64,000 nucleotides of DNA from positions 1-64,000 of the forward strand of contig SGPM01000022.1 in the NCBI GenBank assembly GCA_004802725.1. The letters are read 5' to 3'. This DNA comes from Antrodiella citrinella. Lineage: Eukaryota; Basidiomycota; Agaricomycetes; Polyporales; Steccherinaceae. A program made the position numbers and the translations under genes. The notes under the pieces are model-generated. The model worked only from the letters and a program-made list of their open reading frames with translations. It searched no databases and was not told the DNA's origin. Shown piece after piece: positions 21,989-33,211 of this stretch. The stretch's first letter is position 1. Each line of letters opens with the position of its first letter.

Positions 21989-23547
21989 TCAGTTGTCCAC
22001 TTGACCATCGTCGTCATCGTGATAATCGAACCCGCCCGGTTGGATCTTGCGCATCCAGAACGGACCTGTGGCGGAACACAGAACGTCAACCAACGACTAT
22101 AATGGGCTCAGACGTTGCCACACTTGCCTACAGGATCATGTGCATCGTGCAATACCGTAGTCCATACGCCCAATACACCGAATGAGGAGCGTACACCACC
22201 GATTTGTACGGCTTGTGAACTGTGCAACAAAGCATCGAGTCATCCGAGAACGAACGAGAAAGGAATCCACGACTCACCTCCACATAGGAAGACCTTGTTC
22301 ACCGGACTCCTGCATGCGCACGTTCAACTAACGCGCAAGGGTGTATACGATTGCTACTTACGAAGTGCCACCTGATACAGTTGTCAGGAGTGACTTTCAC
22401 CCATCCGCTCATCATATGACTTCCTCCGATATTCCCCTGCCAGTAGATCTTCGGACGAGTCGGATGTTCTGGGTCGTGTTCTGTCGAGGTGAGCTTCACC
22501 TTGACGTGCATGGTGCGGAATACTTCCGAGAACGATGGGTCTTCGAATACTTCAATTCGAAGTCGGGGATCATCTGCAAGCTGCACCATCGTCGGATCAA
22601 CTCAAAGTCGTATACAAAAAAAGCAAACACCTTACGTTGTAATTGTTGTATACTGCAATGACAAGCAGTCAATCTTCTGGACAAATACAAGGAGCATACG
22701 ACTCACATAACAGTTCACGATGATCACAGAACGCGAAAGAGCAGTGCCAATCGCCAGTCACGCCCGCCCAATCCGGTTCTGTGTCGAGGTCCATTCCATC
22801 AGGAATGACGCTCTGACAATACGGCAAAGATAAGGGGAAGATGGTGAAGACATCCGGGCGCTCGGGTATGCCTTGCGGGATTATATGCATAGACATGCAA
22901 TGGTGAATATACAGCATATGCTCCCAATTCACCCGTCCACCGTAGTCCATCAAGAATGGTCCGAAGCCGTTCGCCTCCTGGTAGTTACGCATCGCATATA
23001 CGAACCCACGGGACTCGATTCTGCGTTTCGCACGGAAATCGTGGGTGGTGATGCCGAAGCACGTATGCAAGCGTGCGCGGAGGACTTTCTCGTCCTCGGA
23101 TAGTGGCCAGTGGACAACGTCGAAGAACGTGCCGCCACGCAGGGTGTCTGCCAACCAAGCCAGGTTGCGAGACATCTCGCTCAGGGAGTCCGGATTGGGC
23201 GGGAGATAAAGCACCAAGTAAAGCAGTGTCAGCACGACCTGCTCTCTTTCCTCTTCTCGACATACACTCGGATTTCCAACGATCACCTTTGCTCTAATGA
23301 CCCTCTGTAACGACCTCTTCCAATCAACCTCTTCTTTGACACGTTCGCCGAGGGGACCGATACACGTCCGCGGGTCGTCCAGAAACTGAGTGAGGTATAG
23401 CTTGCGCCAGAGTAGCTGATTGGCGGGCTCGTAGATGTAGTTTGCGAAGACGGAGTTTGACTGAGAGAATTGTGCGACATCCAACGGATCGAGCTCGAGT
23501 ATAATCTGTTCCAGTACTTCCGGAGGAACGTCGTGGATAACGGCCAT
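21989..23547 (-). CDS. F-box protein, Agaricomycete type (425 aa)
   Basis: Six exons (23547-22707, 22652-22636, 22580-22362, 22309-22278, 22219-22128, 22065-21989) sum to 1278 nt and an intact frame. The N-terminal F-box is visible: DVPPEVLEQIILELDPLDVA followed by FSQSNSVF, then LWRKLYLTQF. The C-terminal half is the conserved beta-rich region of this Agaricomycete family. It runs through CIRWHF, EQGLPMW, AVQIGGVRSSFGVLGVWTT, then DPVGPFWMRKIQPGGF and an acidic tail. F-box proteins recruit substrates to SCF ubiquitin ligases through Skp1; the target is unknown. Two oddities support careful annotation: exon 2 is only 17 nt, and the last intron starts with GC rather than GT (see separate entries). 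Both are needed to keep the conserved residues in frame. Confidence 0.88.
22066..22127 (-). other. GC-AG intron in the F-box gene
   Basis: The intron begins GCAAGT at 22127 and ends CAG at 22066 (62 bp). Splicing here joins GTA-G to GT-CCG and restores DPVGPFW, the conserved end of this protein family. The nearest GT donors break the motif or the frame. Confidence 0.8.
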
Positions 23548-23759
23548 GTCCCTTCAAATTGTGCACATCAGTCATGAGGCTAGACGATAATCATCCATAC
23601 TCACCTGCCAACACCCGAGATGCCTCTTACTTTTCAATATTAAGAGAGCAGAGAGCAGAACGAAGAGAGCGTCGTTGTCAGATTTGCATTACGTTACCGT
23701 CATTATGATTGATGACATCATAACGATTACAAGATCACATCCCAGGGAAAGAAAATATT

Positions 23760-23830
23760 TCAGGAAGTCTCCTCCAAGTACTTCAAGCAAGACCCAACAA
23801 GACTCGTATGTCAAGATCTCAAACTCCCGT
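23760..23830. repeat. Diverged direct repeat, left arm
   Basis: CCTCCAAG at 23771 is followed 30 bp later by GACTCGTATGTCAAGATCTC (23801-23820). The right arm near 25789-25831 has CCTCCAAG followed 20 bp later by GACTCGTACGTCAAGATTTC. The arms lie about 2 kb apart on the same strand and bracket the broken HMG-box gene. Confidence 0.65.
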
Positions 23831-24311
23831 TGATTTGTCGTGAACGATGTTCCTCACCATCCCCCAAACGGTCTACCATTGAAGCATAGTCGTACACACT
23901 GTGGAGCCACTATTGGCTGGCACTGACTCTCTTCACCGACTCACATTTCTCTTCATTGCTTTATTCGCTGTACATAACCTGTGTTGCGAGCATTGCGACC
24001 CGAAGCGCCGTCTTCAAACCTTCGTGTAATATCCCAGGACGTTGAAGAGGTTGAGTGATCTCGGGCTGTATCATTGATACTAGTACATCAACAACACTTC
24101 AGCTGCCCAGGTTGCATGGAAGGCTGAATCTGGTTGAGACAGCACTCTCTCCAGTGCCACGTGTCCAAGTTGAATCCGAGAAACTCGGATTTCAAGTCTT
24201 GTTTAAACGTTCATATACGTCCATACTCTATACTCATACTACGACTCTCACTCTCTAGTCCTCCTCTGGAATGCTGAGAACAGTCTGAGAACGTGAGAGA
24301 TTGCTCGGAAT

Positions 24312-24470
24312 CTGTAGAGCGTGGACACGTTAGGACTTCAGTCAAGGAATGGTAAAGACTATAGATTCTGTAAGTACCTGTAGAGCGCGGACTCATCTAG
24401 GAGTACAAGTAAATACATTGTACAGTGAGAATAAGAAGGAATTACATACTAGGACTTCAGTCAAGGAATG
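24312..24470. repeat. Short interspersed direct repeats
   Basis: The 20-mer AGGACTTCAGTCAAGGAATG occurs at 24332-24351 and 24451-24470. CTGTAGAGCG(T/C)GGAC occurs at 24312-24326 and 24378-24392. The repeats are interleaved, as in the remains of a small duplicated element. No coding capacity is seen. Confidence 0.75.
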
Positions 24471-24545
24471 ATTAAAAATTAAGTCCCACAAAGAGAAACA
24501 GCGAGAGTTTGTGAATACGGACATGCGCTACGCGCGTGGTACAAT

Positions 24546-25743
24546 GTGATGACGAATGGAAAAGAGTCAGCGCAAATAATATACGGCGGCGCAGCCGCCG
24601 ACGTTCAACGTCAATGCTTGAAATCCAACACAGTCTTTCAACGCACTACGAAGCGTCCCTGCACATTTCCTTATCATCATCGCCGGGTTCATAACTTCGA
24701 TTCACTCCTCTTAGACTCTACTGGTACTCCGCCACAACAGCCATCCAGCAAGAAGGGCAACGAGGTGTCTTCACCAAAGCGTCCAGCCGCTGCGTTTATT
24801 CTCTTTAAAACAAGAATGTTTCCAGGCACGAAGCGGTCAAAAGCATTTACAACAGCGTCCGCAGTGTCGGCGTGGCAGACTATGAGTCCCCAAGAGAAAG
24901 AAGTCTGTGAACTGTATGCGAGGTGAGTTGGAGGATGTGGTGGCGAAAAAGGACGAGTCGATGCTGCACGCATTGAAGCGGAAGGTGGCGTTGGTGAAGC
25001 TCTCGCGTGGTAAGTCCCATCATCTTTGCCATCAGGATCTGGTCTGACAAGGTCATTTGTCCTTACTCTCCCTTAGAGTATGAAACCTTTACGAGGCCGC
25101 CCTCCGCTAGCAAACTGTGGTGTCAAGAGCACTCCGAGCACCCCGAAAATGAACGACTTAAGAGGTACTATAGGCTCAGCAGTGAATGAGTGGGAGAGCA
25201 TGCTGGCTAACGTCCACTCTGACTGACTTGACTGGCAACTTCTCTCAGCCGTACAAAGAGGCTGCCAAGGCTGCACGCGCGCAATCGGTTCAGTCCATGA
25301 TCGAGGTGAGCGACCCTGTCGACAGAAATAGAGCCCTACGAATCGTGAAGTCAGAACTGGTTTTGAGTAGGTGTCTACGTCAAATTCCCTGCGAGAACTC
25401 CCTCGAGCCCCTTCTTCATGTGAGTTTTGACGGAAATGCACGAAAGTGGAGGGTTGATGCCGGTCTCTATTTGGGCGTAGGTTCTTGAATGATGTCCGAA
25501 CACATTAGCGTTTGTCCGTTCTCGGGCTTCGTTGGAAAGAAACAGTGCGCGCGGCGGGGGCGCAATGGCGAACGACGGCGGAGAAGAAGAAAGAGGTCCA
25601 CGATGTAGACTCTCTCCTCTGTCACTGCGTACTCATATGCTCTATGTTTTCTAGCCATATTATGAAGCCTACCGGAAGGCTAAGGAGGCGATGAAGAGTG
25701 ACAGGATACCAGACACTGCTCTCTCACCCAGCACCGCCAGCTA
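24546..25743 (+). pseudogene. HMG-box-like gene with three modules and two frame breaks
   Basis: I read three HMG-box-like modules in order. Module 1 runs from SPKRPAAAFILFKTR through SAWQTMSPQEKEVCELYAR. After an extra T at 24924 it continues as ELEDVVAKKDESMLHALKRK, a frame with strong G at third positions. Module 2 starts TRPPSASKLWCQEHSEHPEN. After an extra T at 25166 it continues TIGSAVNEWESMLAN, and after a short intron PYKEAAKAARAQ. Module 3 is weaker at its start. It shows LRWKETVRAAGAQWRTTAEK, then after an intron PYYEAYRKAKEAMK and a stop at 25741-25743. The Pro-Tyr-x-x-A third-helix starts are typical HMG features. HMG-box proteins bind and bend DNA. Exon borders in module 3 and the true start (24546 is simply the first in-frame Met) are uncertain. 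The two single-base shifts mean either a pseudogene or assembly errors. Confidence 0.6.
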
Positions 25744-26787
25744 GTACATTATCAACTCATGAGTGGAAGGGAGATTTCCAGGGAATTTCCTCCAAGCCGT
25801 TCATGAAAGACTCGTACGTCAAGATTTCAAAGTTCCACTGATACACTTTTTGGCAAATAACGTCCCTCGCCACAGCATTATTGCCCTTCGACTGGCCTAC
25901 GAGCCCATTTCTTCTATCTGCTGAATATTGGAGACGCGGTAAGTAGATGCCATAACATGGATCTCCCGAGAGATGCAATCATCAAAGGGGAATCTAGCTC
26001 GGATGAATGATAGCCTATACAACCTTGCATACGTCCCAATTCTGAAGAATCTTTTGACATGTCCGAGAGGATGTGAATGATCCTGCTGCTAGCTAGTTCA
26101 TAGCGTGGCTGTTCTGGCCAATGTGTTGTAGCGGACGAGCACGAATAACTATTGACGTCGGAATACAGACCTGTTCAATATTTAATCATCGATGCGATTC
26201 TTCGCTGCATCCTGCGAGTTCAGTTTCAAGATTGAGATAATGAAAGAGAAAACGTGAGTTGGCAATGGTGGCACTGGAAGAGAGCCTGGATGCGGCAAAA
26301 GCCGTCCCACTGCAAGTCTCGCGGTGATGGGCCAGAACCAATTGGTAAACACGTTCAGACTTGTTCTCGACTTTCATGATGTCCTTCTAACAGCCCAGGT
26401 CTCTCTGAAAGCGAGGATACCCATGCTCGAAAGTCAAATGTTGGCCCAACGCTCGCTATTTATTCTGTCGGCCCGTTTACGCACTGGGTCCTGGGTCTGT
26501 CTGTCCTCTGGCTAGTGTACCTGTCAGACAGGGGGCCCAGTCGGTTTCGAGAGGGGTCTTAGTCTGCTGCTCAAGTCATCTGGGCATGCTCGACGTCGTT
26601 TATTGGCTGCTCGTTGTGGCAATCATGCCGGTGCTACTAATGGACTCAGGACTGTGGTTTGGGGCGTGGCATATAAGGCAATGGCTCCTCCGACTTGGGG
26701 TTCGTAACTCACCTTCTGCACCACTACCTACCGAGATCTTCAAAGACTCTTTGATACCTACTTCTCCGAGAAAGACATCCTTTCAGA
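25744..26787. other. Intergenic region including the glycerol dehydrogenase promoter
   Basis: The first 100 bases contain the right arm of the 2-kb-spaced direct repeat. The rest shows no gene. The last ~150 bases before 26788 are pyrimidine-rich and are the likely promoter and 5' UTR of the next gene. Confidence 0.45.
25780..25840. repeat. Diverged direct repeat, right arm
   Basis: This is the partner of the arm at 23760-23830: CCTCCAAG at 25789-25796 and GACTCGTACGTCAAGATTTC at 25809-25828, in the same orientation with a 10-bp shorter spacer. Confidence 0.65.
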
Positions 26788-28019
26788 ATGCCGAACCCAA
26801 AGCAAATCACTGAACGGTACTTCCAGTCTCCATCCAAGTACATTCAAGGACCCGCTGCAATCAAGAACGCCGCTCAGTATCTCGAAAAGCTGGGCAAGAA
26901 GCCGTTGTTGACATGCGATTCCATCGTCTATAACATCGGTACGCTTTCATCACACCTTGCCTTCCAATTCGTCATCTGAAACGTTCCCAAACAGCCGGCA
27001 AAAACCTCATCACCGCACTCGAGACCCACGGCTTCCAAGTCACCCGCGCAGAGTTCGCCGGGGAGACCTCCGGCAAAGAAATTGACCGCCTCGCCGACCT
27101 AGGCAAGAATAGCGACTTCGTCATCGGTCTGGGCGGCGGCAAGACGATGGACACCGCCAAAGCCGTCGCCTCCAAGCTCAACCTCGCCGTCGCCATCCTC
27201 CCCACCACCGCCTCCACCGACGCCCCTGCTCCGCGCTCTCCGTCATCTACACCCCGACCGGCGAGTTCGAGCGGTACACGTTCTTCCATGCGAACCCGGA
27301 CGTGGTGCTCGTGGATACGAGCGTGATCTCGCATGCGCCGGCGCGGTTCTTGGCTGCAGGAATGGGGGACGCGATCGCGACGAACGTCGAGGCGCGGTTG
27401 TGCAAGAGCAGCTTGAACTTTGGTGGAGGGTTGCCGACGGAGGTGGCTACTGCCATCGGGAACAAGTGCGAGGAGATCTTGTTGGCGTTTGGGAAGCAGG
27501 CGTACGAGGCGAATAAGGCGCAGGTGGTCACTCCGGCGTTTGAGAAGGTCGTCGAAGCGAATACGTTGATGAGCGGGTTGGGCTTTGAGTCTGGTGGACT
27601 TGCGGCCGCACACGCTGTACGTGCTACGTATACGCTTCCTTGACTATTGCTTACCTTCTCTTTCATCATAGATTCACAATGGTTTCACAGCCATCCCTGG
27701 ACTGCACCACCTCCTGCACGGCGAGAAAGTTGCCTTCGGCACCGTCGCGCAGCTGATCCTCGTCGGCACGCCTACCGCCGAACTCGAAGTCTACCTCGCG
27801 TTCATGCTCTCCGTCGACCTCCCCTTCACCTTCGCGCAACTGGGCATCCCTGAGGTCACGAACGAGGAGCTCCGACGGGTCGCCACACTGTCGTGCGCGC
27901 CGGGGGAGACGATTTGGAATATGGAGGATCCTGTGACGGAGGAGCTCGTGTTCGGCGCGATCAAGGCCGCCGATGCTGTGGGGAGGGAGTTCATCGCGCG
28001 GTCGGGAAAGAAACTCTGA
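26788..28019 (+). CDS. Glycerol dehydrogenase (iron/zinc-type, GldA family) with one apparent frameshift
   Basis: Three exons (26788-26938, 26995-27616, 27672-28019) sum to 1121 nt, one base short of 374 codons. The lost base lies in the C-run at 27223-27226: inserting one C turns the aberrant frame into [15 protein letters not shown], the conserved metal-site segment of GldA. Other family features are the NAD-binding loop [12 protein letters not shown], the helix [14 protein letters not shown], and the metal-ligand histidines in LAAAHA and [18 protein letters not shown]. The enzyme oxidises glycerol to dihydroxyacetone with NAD+, as Gld1 does in fission yeast. The length (373 aa if repaired) is normal for the family. 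The rest of the gene shows no decay, so a homopolymer sequencing error is at least as likely as a recent mutation. Confidence 0.85.
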
Positions 28020-29075
28020 AGACTGGAATGCCACGAATTTGGGTGGCCAGATGGAGGCCGAACGTAGACGATGACTCGGAGCTCGAGCCAAGCCAACTGC
28101 TGCCGTTGTATTAATATTCATACTCTGCACTGTATACTTTGAGGAAGCCAATGGACTAATGCAATGTACTGTACCTTTCGGATCGTGCGATCAAGAATGG
28201 ATCTCAGGCGTCACCATAAGTAGCTGCAAATGCACAGCTAGGGAATAGAATATTGTCAGGATCATGACGTCCTCGCCTTAGGACAAACATATATGAACCG
28301 ACTTGGCATAGAGTCTTGGGCAGCTGACTCTTGAACAGCTGACTCTTGAGAGCTACGACTCCCATCGGAATGTGAGAGTTTCTGAGAAACGAACAAGCCT
28401 TCGAAGTGTGCAGATGTCTGTTTTTGGTCTCAGGACGTCTGTATACGCCGTTCACCCCGAATCTTTCAAGAATGGTGTGTTACGCTGGCGAGATCTGGAG
28501 AGTATACTCCTTGGTGGCGTAGGTTCTGTTACCCTGTTCAAGTGGTTTTCCAATTCCAAATGGAGTGAAAAGTCGACCCCCGGGCGCTCGGCATTGAAAA
28601 ATCTGACCGTGTGGTCGTCGTACCGACTCGTAAGTACTGACTTCGTTATCAGAGTCCGTGAACCGTTGACAGACTGGAAGGTATGTATTCTGATTCGGGC
28701 AGGGATACAGACAGCCGTGTACAGAAGAAGAATTCGCACAGATTGTTATCTGCAGCATCAAAATGGCGAACGGCACACGAACGTTCACTGGTCGCCTATC
28801 ACTGGACTTCGGAGAGGAGGAAGATTCGCCTCTCCTCCTCACGTTCACGATGCGGGCCATGCGCTCCCCCGGCTCTTCGGGTACAAAAACGCAACTGCTC
28901 GTCTTTTTCAGAGTTCAAACGGCCATGGATCCAATGTTTCTAGAAACAGATATGCAGGTCTTTCATCAGGACAGAGAACGTATATGTACACATCGCCTTC
29001 ATAACTCCTGGGTTCTTTGAGCTTGTCGTCTGACCTTTTCCGACACCCGTACACGCCCTCCCGACACGATACGCC
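28020..29075. other. Intergenic region, no supported gene
   Basis: This holds the 3' flank of the glycerol dehydrogenase and the promoter of the MFS gene. Open frames at 28372-29004 on either strand have no motif I recognise and lack the codon bias seen in the neighbours. Confidence 0.45.
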
Positions 29076-31200
29076 ATGTCCTCAATGTCCGAGAAGAGCC
29101 CCGTCGTCGTCAACATGACCGACAGCCCCCCGCTAGGGGACCCAGAAAAGGCCTACACCTATGAAGTAGAGCTGCTGCGGGATGTGTACGAAGACGAAGA
29201 TACCGGGATGGACCCCATATACCACGCGAAAGCGAGGATTTTGAACAGTGCTTTCCAAGAGATCGGTATGGGCCGATACCAGGTTCGTCTTTTGCCAAAT
29301 TTTGTCCTTGCGAGCACGCAGCTGGTTCGGTCTGAGGATATCCTCCCAGCGAATGCTCCGCAATGCCCTGCCCATGGCACGGTCAAGCAGATTGTGCTGA
29401 TAACGTTTTCGACATGCAGTGGTTCCTTTTCGTCGTTACCGGTTTTGGATGGTTCAGGTGCGTTTTCATTGCGTATGCTGCAGAACGTCACGGTCACGAC
29501 TGATTTTTCGCCAAGTGATAACTTGTGGCCGGTGGCTACAACGCTGATCCTGACTCCCACTGTGGCAGAATTTGGTTACAATGGTCCTTATATCAAGCTA
29601 GCTTGGGCTCTAGGAACCCTGGTTGGCGCGGCATTCTGGGGCTTCGCATCTGACATCTTCGGTCGCAAGTACGTGCACAGTTCAAATTTGCATTCTCTGA
29701 GACTGATTTAATCGCAATTTTTTTCAGGTGGGCTTTCAACATTACGCTTTTCATGACCGGTATCTTCGCTACCGCAGCTGGTGGATCTCCGAATGAGATT
29801 GCACTGCTATCAATGGTCGCAGTTTGGAGTGTTGGCACAGGCGGCAACTTACCTGTGGATTCAGCCGTCTTCCTGGGTACGTGACTCTCCATTTCGCTCT
29901 ATCTTTATCCCGCTGGATGACATTTTGTTCGCAGAGTTCATCCCCGCCTCTCACCAGTATCTGTTGACAATTTTGTCCATCTGGTGGGCACTTGGCCAGC
30001 TGGTTGGTGCTCTGGTACGTACATCTCGAATGCCCTAGTCAAAACATCCTTCTCACTTCAGCGTATAGGTCGCATGGCCTCTCATCGCCAACTTCTCCTG
30101 CGCCGGAACGACCCCCGAAACATGCCCTAAATCCGAGAACATGGGCTGGCGGTACTTCATGTACAGCGTCGGCGGGCTGATGCTCCTGCTCTCCTTCGTC
30201 CGGTTCTTCGTCTTCCACCTGTACGAGTCCCCCCGGTACCTCATGTCCCGCGGCGACGACAAGACCGCCGTGGAGATCATCCACGAGATCGCCAAGTACA
30301 ACAAGACGACGAGCAGGCTGACGTTGGAGATGTTGACGAACGCTGGGCAGAAGCCGGGCGTGGAAGATCTGGATGTTAGTGCGAAGGCGATCGTGGCGAG
30401 GAAGATGAAGCAGGTTAACCTTAACCATGTCAAGCCTCTCTTTGCTACGAGGAAGCTTGCGCTGTCTACGTCGCTGTTGATCATCATCTGGGGTCTTATC
30501 GGTCTCGCTTTCCCTCTGTAAGTGCTAGATCCTCATTCATTATCTGATCACGACTCACCCCTCCTTCCTTCAGATATAACGGTTTCGTCACGATCTTCTT
30601 TAATCAACGTGGTGCCGATTTCGGAGATGGTTCAGTATACACCACTTACCGCAACGTGAGTTTCCACGTTCTGGCGCCAGCAGCAATGACTTAACGTTTC
30701 CGTCCAGCTTGTCATCCTGAGTGTCATCGGTGTACCTGGTGCCATCCTTGCAGGATGGATGGTTGAGATTCCCAGACTTGGACGCAACGGTACCCTTGCC
30801 ATCTCAACCAGTACGTTCTTCACTTGTCATTTATGTTGCTGAGGGAGCTAACTGACCTTTCTGCGTAGTCTTAACCGGTGTCTTCCTGTTCGCCAGCACG
30901 ACCGCGCGCACTTCTAACGCCTTCCTTGGATGGAACGCCGGCTACACTTTCACCAGCAACGTCATGTACGGTGTCCTCTACGCCGTCTCGCCCGAGCTCT
31001 TCCTCACCAAGGACAGAGGCACCGGCAACACCCTCGTCGCGCTCTCCAACCGCATCTTCGGTATCGCCGCGCCCATCATCGCGCTGGAGTCAAACTTGAC
31101 GACTTCCGTGCCCATCTGGATCGCTGCGGCGTTCTTCCTCGGCGCGGGTTTCCTGGCGATTTTCTTGCCCTTCGAGGCGCGCGGGCATGCGTCGCTTTGA
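29076..31200 (+). CDS. MFS transporter, SV2/sugar-porter-like (530 aa)
   Basis: Nine exons (29076-29282, 29420-29457, 29516-29668, 29728-29876, 29935-30014, 30069-30517, 30574-30655, 30708-30810, 30869-31200) sum to an intact frame. After an acidic cytosolic N-terminus comes the first membrane helix (WFLFVVTGFGWF, in a 38-nt exon). The signature loop GFASDIFGRKW (G-x-x-x-D-x-x-G-R-K) sits between helices 2 and 3. A second signature, LYESPRYLMSRGDD, follows helix 6, as in sugar-porter and SV2-like carriers. About twelve hydrophobic segments are present. The last exon carries three or four helices (LTGVFLFASTTA and IWIAAAFFLGAGFLAIFLPF). The substrate cannot be read from sequence. It neighbours the glycerol dehydrogenase in the same direction, but about 1 kb apart, so a joint role is only a possibility. 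Confidence 0.85.
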
Positions 31201-31798
31201 GCGAGCAGGACGAGGAAGACGCGATTGGAATTCAACCTCCATACCACCTTATACTCATACCGATTTACTCGCATTCAACATGTTCTGCGAGGGAGTTCCT
31301 TGGCCCCACTACCACCCAACACCTATGAGGACACCCACCAACCCCATCCACGAGATTCTTTATGACGACGACAAACGACGAATGGCAAACGCGAGGCCGG
31401 ACACACCATATACTTTTCGCGTGTGCAGTAGAAGAGGTCACTCGGGGAGCGGTTTCGCTGAGATGATGAAGATACTTCTTGAAGAATGATAGCATGATGA
31501 TGTAACATGTTTGTAATGTAATATTTGCTGGGTGAATGTGTATGCTCGTCTTTATATCATAGCGAGTTCAAGTTTGAGGCTGTTATAATGATTCTTGAAC
31601 GGGATGACAACAGTTGAAGGGAAGACCAGCGGGGGAAACAGAAAATAAATGAATGTAAGCGGGAGTCTTTGCTTGATTATCTGAGAGTGTCTGTAACGAT
31701 TCGTGAGACAAAGCAAAGCGAAGGGGGATGAAGATAATAGGAAACAAGATAGGTGGGGGAAACAAAAATGAATGTACAGGATATGCAGATCAAAGGAA
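31201..31798. other. Convergent 3' flanks of the MFS and F-box/LRR-like genes
   Basis: Transcription from both sides ends here. The plus-strand open frame to 31489 is most likely 3' UTR of the transporter. On the minus strand the segment is rich in T and C. No gene is supported. Confidence 0.4.
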
Positions 31799-33211
31799 CT
31801 AGCAGTCTCGTTCGTTGTCAAAAAACATGAGGGGAGGGAGCTCTGAACGATCGGAACTCTCAAGCTCGGATCCAGAGACGAGCTCCTGCACCCTCGACCA
31901 CCGCTTCTGCATCTTCGCATGAGGACCATCCACAGCCACCTGCTCTCCACTCGCCGTGTAGAAGTGCTCGTAGTTCGTGCCAATGATCCTCAGTCTCGGA
32001 AAGAGGTTGGACAAGTACGTAGCCACGCGCGGTAATAGACGAAGCGGCAAGTGGAGAGTCGCCTAAGTGCAGTTCTTGTAAGACGGATGTTGACACAAAG
32101 GTCTGAGAGATCTGATCTCCGGTGTGTGATAACAGCACAGAATGAGCAGGTGTAGGCATGTCTGCTGAATCCGCATCGGCAATCTTGGCACCAAAGGTCA
32201 TGATACGTCGATGCGCAGACAACGGCTCGAGGCATCCTCGGAGGGTCAGACCGTGTCCTTCTTCAGATGACCACCAACAGCAAGGATCGAAATACAAGAT
32301 CTCAAGCCCCGGAAAAGCAAACAACAGCACCTGCACGATGTTATCGTCGAGGTCCCACGACCACCCTAGGCCTCCCATCTGGAAGTTCAAACAGCGCAAG
32401 TGCTTGAACCGGATAAGAGGCAAGAGTGCATCGCCGCGAATAAAGCTCGCGTCGTTGATAGTCACGAGACGTTTCTGCCCGAACCTCTCGGGGGAAACGT
32501 GCGTAACGTCCACGTACCTGAGCGTGTCGATGCGGCACGCGGCGGTGATGGCGTGAATGAACAAAGCGACTGTATCATGATTCGTTTGTTGGCGAGGAAT
32601 GTCGCAAGCAAGGCAGATGATGCGTGGCAGGGCTGAGTTGTTCAGAAGCGTCTTCAGAAGATGTAGATGAGGTGCTGATAGGACTAGGTGCGTCAAGGCC
32701 GAGAACGTCGATTCCTGCGGCGAGCCCACGAGGGATTTGAAGACGATCTTGATCAAGAGACACAGCTCCGACAGAGCGTTCCAAGTTCTAAGGTCGAGCT
32801 TCGGCAATGTCGCGTGCAGCTCATGTAGACCCCGAGCTTTCGCTATCACAATGTCCAGCTGTTGGCGTTGCTCTGTTGACTGGCCTGGAGATCCGAAAAA
32901 GCGATCTCGGAAGCAAAAGCAGACCCTCTTTTGCCACTGTCCATGGTGGCGGTGGGATCCACAGCGCCTGTTCCGACACCCAAAATACGGTAGATTCGCG
33001 CAAGGTCGGTCTGCGTATGCCATATCGCATCCAAACTCAGTTGTCGGAACATCCGGTTTGTGTGGCTGAGGGACTTCAGGTCGCGGTATGCGTCCTTCCC
33101 CAAGGGGCGGTAGTCATGCGGCTCTTGTGGGCGGGAGTTGTGATCGTGAGAAGCGAAAAGCTCTTGAACGATCATGTCCACCACGTCCTTTCGCCGAAAC
33201 AGCGAGTGCAT
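31799..33211 (-). CDS. F-box/LRR-like protein, frame disturbed at two sites
   Basis: The start MHSLFRRKDVVDMIVQELFA resembles a short F-box, followed by SLSHTNRMFRQLSLDAIW, the usual 'hydrophobic-x-W' end of fungal F-boxes. The body has leucine-rich-repeat-like strands (LCLLIKIVFKSL, LRCLNFQMGGLGW and LEILYFDP). The end, YLSNLFPRLRIIGTNYEHFY then KRWSRVQELV, matches the C-terminus of Agaricomycete F-box/LRR proteins. The three parts lie in different frames. One missing T in the T-run (plus-strand A-run 32896-32900) would join parts 1 and 2. One surplus base near 32030-32035 in GCGCG would join parts 2 and 3. No splice sites explain either shift. It is a pseudogene or carries two assembly errors. 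Confidence 0.6.

Larger units (their letters stand above)
23548..24545. other. Intergenic region with degenerate repeats
   Basis: No gene is seen. The stretch holds one arm of a diverged direct repeat (about 23760-23830, second arm about 25780-25840) and a set of short local repeats at 24312-24470. The F-box gene promoter lies in the first part. Confidence 0.5.

Noticed and set aside
24584..24600. Perfect hairpin CGGCGGC-GCA-GCCGCCG
   Set aside because: Lies in the open frame before the HMG modules and has no T-run; most likely a chance Gly/Ala-codon palindrome rather than a terminator.
28372..29020. Open frames between glycerol dehydrogenase and the MFS gene
   Set aside because: Present on both strands, no motif, and no codon bias like that of the two neighbours.
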